A model generated the notes under the pieces. The model saw nothing but the letters and a program-made list of their open reading frames with translations. It ran no database searches and was not told where the DNA came from. A stretch of DNA of 64,000 nt from Gordionus sp. m RMFG-2023 (Eukaryota > Nematomorpha > Gordioida > Chordodea > Parachordodidae): NCBI RefSeq assembly GCF_954871325.1, contig NC_088775.1, forward strand, positions 92,708,334-92,772,333, given 5' to 3'. Below, piece by piece: positions 60,099 to 64,000 of this stretch. The first letter of the stretch is position 1. The number at the start of each line of letters is the position of its first letter. The translations under genes were made by a program, and so were the position numbers.

Positions 60099-60576
60099 CA
60101 GTTTTTTACGGATTTATAAAACATATGTTATAAATTGGTTGTTTTTTTTTAAAATGTATTCATTCATATTTTCATTATTTGATGATGGGGATTTATTATG
60201 GGGTATAATACAATACAATATAATATAAATAAAAAAAATAAAGGATTTTTTTAGCATTATTATGACATTATTGATAAATGATGATTTTGATAGATATACC
60301 CTTCCTATAGTATTGGGCTGGTTAAAATAGTTTGAATAGTAGCTAAAATTTATCTCCATATTTACCTAGATGTATTAGGCTTTTTGCTAAGGGATAGGGG
60401 AAGCACTATTAGTTGGTTCTTTCCCTCCCATGAATTTTATTACATGTTTCTAGGTTCGCATTTTTGTAGTTGTACACCTTAACTTTGCTTATAGTACCTT
60501 TTTTTTAAAAGTATTTAGTATTTAACCATTCTTCTTTGTTTTTAGTATAAAAATGTATTTTTCTAATGCCTCTCAG

Positions 60577-60660
60577 CACAGATCTAAGCCAAAATGCGGT
60601 CCAAATTCAATACGAAGGAATCAAATGGACCGAACCTGCACCTCGACAAAATTTTAAAAG
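60577..60660 (+). other. Possible extra exon downstream of the FN3 gene
   Basis: After CCTCTCAG, one frame reads TDLSQNAVQIQYEG then IKWTEPAPRQNF, which is less AT-driven than its surroundings. It could be an alternative last exon or a relic. The phase does not follow naturally from exon 5. Confidence 0.2.
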
Positions 60661-63177
60661 ATTTTTTTTATATAATATTTTATCATTTATTTTCCTATTG
60701 CTAGTATAATTGAAATAGTGAAACTAAATTAAGTTAATTTAATTTTAATTTATTTTTTAAATTGCAAAGTATTTACACTTTATATATATATATGTATGTA
60801 AAGTTTACTAAATAAAAATTTGAATACAAAACATTATATAAAATATTAAGTTAGAGCAAGTTAAAAATGTATATATTTTTTGGCAAAAATAAAATTGAAA
60901 GTAATCTTCGCATAGGTAATAAAATAATAATATAAAACGAGGTCAAATCATTATTCAACATTCTCGCCACTTCTAAGAGGTCTTCCCACAATTTCAGTAA
61001 GCTGTCATCGAATATCGTTGTTTAAATCGTTATTTCTTCATATAAACTTACATGTGGTGCTCCGTTGTTATTAATATCAATATTCAAAATTGTTATCATC
61101 ATCATCAATAAGTCGTGAAGAGTTAGAAATAATAATTGATCAATTTGGATATTAGAATAAATGGATTATCGGAATAATATGTGCAATATTGGAATGAAAA
61201 ATCAATAAGATTATTATATAATATTTTTAATGTTTAATTTTATTTTTTCGCGTTTTAGTGTCAAATCATTTTATTATATACGTCGATTTCTACTTATTAT
61301 TAATAATAATTTGAATCCATGAGGTTAAAACATGCCAACATAAAAAACCCTTGTTTTTCAATTTAAAAAGTGTCTTAATATAAGAATTCTTCTTTAGATC
61401 ATCATTGCTGTTCATAAAAATTAATTTCTTAAGCCTCAAATATTTAGAAAATGATCATCTAATAGCACCTTTAAAAATATTTTCTTAAGCCAATATGTTT
61501 AGTTTAGGCATTGCTTCTCTTTAGAATACTCTTAATAAAAGTACGATTTAAGTTTTGTTAGTTTCGAAGTGTTAAGTTTCAAAAAATTTTATCACTTTAT
61601 CTATAAGAGTTTTTTTAATTTTATAATATTTATATCCTTAATTTCTTTAATTACAAGAATTTCTTTTAAATTTCATTGTTGTTTCATGTTTACTTAATTA
61701 TTTTTTATGTTCTGAGTTGTCAATTTAATATCTAGATTATATTATGTTTAGTTAATTATATTAAGAATATATTTGACTTTACATGTTACTTAAATATTTT
61801 ATATTCAGAGTCAGTCAATTAAATATCAGATGATATTATGTTTAATTTATTTTAATTAATATATATATATGAACTTTATTATGTAATTAATCAGAAGGAA
61901 ATGGTTTAATAAAGTAAATTAAATTATTGTGTTACCATCTTATTATCCACTCAAACCTCAACTTTAGTGGAAGTTTCTCCACTTGCAACATTCATCATAT
62001 GATTTATATCTTTTAATTTATGAGTTTTTATTACATTTTTGATATATAAATTGTCTTGAAATCATTTTAAAATTTTTTTAATTATTTAGTAAGATTTATA
62101 TTCGTAGCGTTTTGCTATTTTAAGTTAACAAAAAGTTTTTCTATTTAACCAATTAACGCTTTTCCAGAATTCATTAGGATCAGAGTCAAAATCAGCTATA
62201 AATAAACCAGGTATTTTTTTTCTAAATCAATTGGTTTTTTTTATCTTTTATTTCCATAGTTTTATTACACGTTAAATTTTTATGATTATGATTTTCATTA
62301 TTATAGGATAGTTATTATTATTTTTATTATAATAACCTATACAATTGTTATCGTTATAACTGTTATTGTCTCTATAAATTACTATTATTGTCATAATATA
62401 TAAAATTATTATTATTGTAATTCGTACATCTATTATAATTATTATTACGAATATTTTTCTTCATTAGAATTATTTTTATTATAGAAATTCTTTGTGATTA
62501 TGATTTTTACTATTGAAATTATTATATTCATTGTAAATTTTATATTGATTATTTTTATAATAATTACCTGGATAATTGTCAATTTTATGATTTTTGATGA
62601 TTTATCTTCATAATAACCTTATTTAAGGTTTTTCAATGCATTCATTTATATACATTATGATTGAATAATATATACGTTATAAATTATTTTATGTCAAAAG
62701 TTATGATTTTATTTTGGAATGGTTCTCATCTTCTGTGCATTTAGAATTAATTGTCTTGTAAATCATCATTGATTTTACTATATAGAATTCATAGCATATT
62801 GTTTAATTTGAATTTCCATACTTCTTTTTGATTGAGTTGGATATCTAAATTTTATTCTATTTTTTAAATTGTATATAATTATTTTTAAAAATCATATTAA
62901 CATTTTCTACGTCTATATATCTTTGTTAGTTTATATTTAATTTTAATTTTAAGAATTTTGCTTTTCCAGGGTAAAGAAGATCTGAAGAAATTTATCTCTA
63001 CTATCATGATTTTCTTATCCTCACCCAAGTGCACCATTGCTAATATTGTTTAAATAGTGAAACTAAATTAAATTATTTTTTTTTTAGAAAATTATATCTG
63101 GGATTGCCGATTTTCACCCGTGGTCAACTTTATTTTTTTTATCATATATTTTTTTTATCATATATTTTTTTAATAGC
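60661..63177. other. Very AT-rich spacer, nothing recognised
   Basis: 62,270-62,600 is dominated by irregular ATTATT/ATAATT words. No protein-like frame, repeat ends or RNA gene seen. Confidence 0.5.
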
Positions 63178-64000
63178 AGAAAAATTAAATTTAAAATATA
63201 TACTACATTACAGATATCTCGGCACATTTTTGAATCCTTATATTGAAGAGAAAACTTATTTATAAATTCAAAATTGGATTTTTGTAATTTTGATAATTAT
63301 TATATGTATAAAAATATATAAATTTATTTAAATTTCCCCAGCATGATGATTCACTCGAATTTAACGTCATTCCAGCTGTAGGGAAAACTCTTTCACTATG
63401 TTTGATTGATAGTTGCCTGAATATAAATAATTTTATTTTAGCTAGCGAAGAAAGATTATATAGTTAGATTTTCTTTTCCCTCCAAAAATTTAGAACATCC
63501 ATATCTTGTGGAATGCCGTTTGAAGAATGTGGCATTCTTGTTACAAATCATCATAACTTTTACTTGTAGAATGTTTAGTTTACAATTTTGTTAAAATAAT
63601 TTTAAAATTTAATATTTACCCTTGATTCTAAATAGCTATATTTGCTACCCTTATATCGCAATAAATTCCAACGCTAAGTTATTCTTGCTCAATTAAATAC
63701 TTTGATAAAATTTTCAATTTTTGAAATCTTGGGTCTAGAAGATAAGCCAACTATTAGATTATATTATTACTTACAAATAATCGGCAAGTTTTATTTTTAA
63801 CATATTTCCCCTTTTAAGGAAATGATTTCCGAACTATTCAAACTATTTACTATTAAATTTGTTTCAATTTCACTTCTAAAAGACGATTCCAATTTTTTGG
63901 TATAGGCCTTTTCGTGAGGATAGAAATTCAACTGTTTTCTTTAAAATTTGAAAGAAAAGCTAAAAGTTCTTCTACTTATTTATAATTTTAAAATCTTGCC
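63178..64000 (-). pseudogene. hAT transposase relic, right arm of the 12-kb inverted pair (runs off the window)
   Basis: The reverse complement of 50,259-51,081 with about six differences seen in 820 bp. The SERVF block falls at about 63,359-63,400 and the LLDPRF block at about 63,716-63,747. The last base of the window still matches, so the arm may extend further. Confidence 0.88.

Overview
This is about 64 kb of an AT-rich animal genome (G+C near a quarter by eye). GT-AG introns, a secreted fibronectin-III-type gene, an RTE-type LINE, a FLYWCH/Mutator transposase, hAT remnants and a K02A2.6-like Ty3/Gypsy fossil together suggest an arthropod-like invertebrate. A parasitic copepod would fit, but nothing here proves it. 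There are no bacterial-style operons, and I saw no rRNA genes, stand-alone tRNA genes or CRISPR arrays.

Layout. 0-6 kb: a short tandem repeat and a 4.2 kb broken Ty3/Gypsy element with 136-137 bp LTRs. 6-24 kb: hAT remnants, tRNA-headed SINEs, several families of palindromic MITEs, a 52-bp GC-rich tandem array, an AAGG microsatellite and an RTE fragment. 24.2-27.8 kb: a nearly intact Mutator-like (MULE) DNA transposon with array-like terminal inverted repeats and a perfect 9-bp target duplication. 28-50 kb: decayed duplicates, including an inverted relic of an exon of the 52-60 kb gene, more MITEs, a 310-bp CTTT array and two hAT MITEs. 50-64 kb: a five-exon gene for a small secreted protein with two FN3-like modules (52,108-60,066). 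A near full-length RTE LINE sits antisense in its second intron, and the gene is flanked by two inverted, about 99% identical copies of a dead hAT transposase fragment (50,259-51,081 and 63,178-64,000).

Large-scale structure. Much of the window is a duplication mosaic. 11.5-22.3 kb and 38.6-49.6 kb are co-linear over about 10 kb (offset about 25-27 kb). 32.9-35.3 kb repeats at 51.1-51.9 kb. Part of intron 2 plus exon 3 of the FN3 gene recurs inverted at 31.0-31.4 kb. Poly(G)/poly(C) tracts of 8-17 bases occur about 20 times, several at the same site in different copies of a duplicated block.

How parts relate. The SINEs at 8 kb and 22 kb share both their tRNA-like head and their tail with the two ends of the RTE LINE at 53-56 kb, so that LINE lineage is the likely source of their mobilising machinery. 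The GC-rich 52-bp array looks like an internal expansion of the GC-rich hAT MITE family. All alignments and splice calls here were made by eye; no database search was run.
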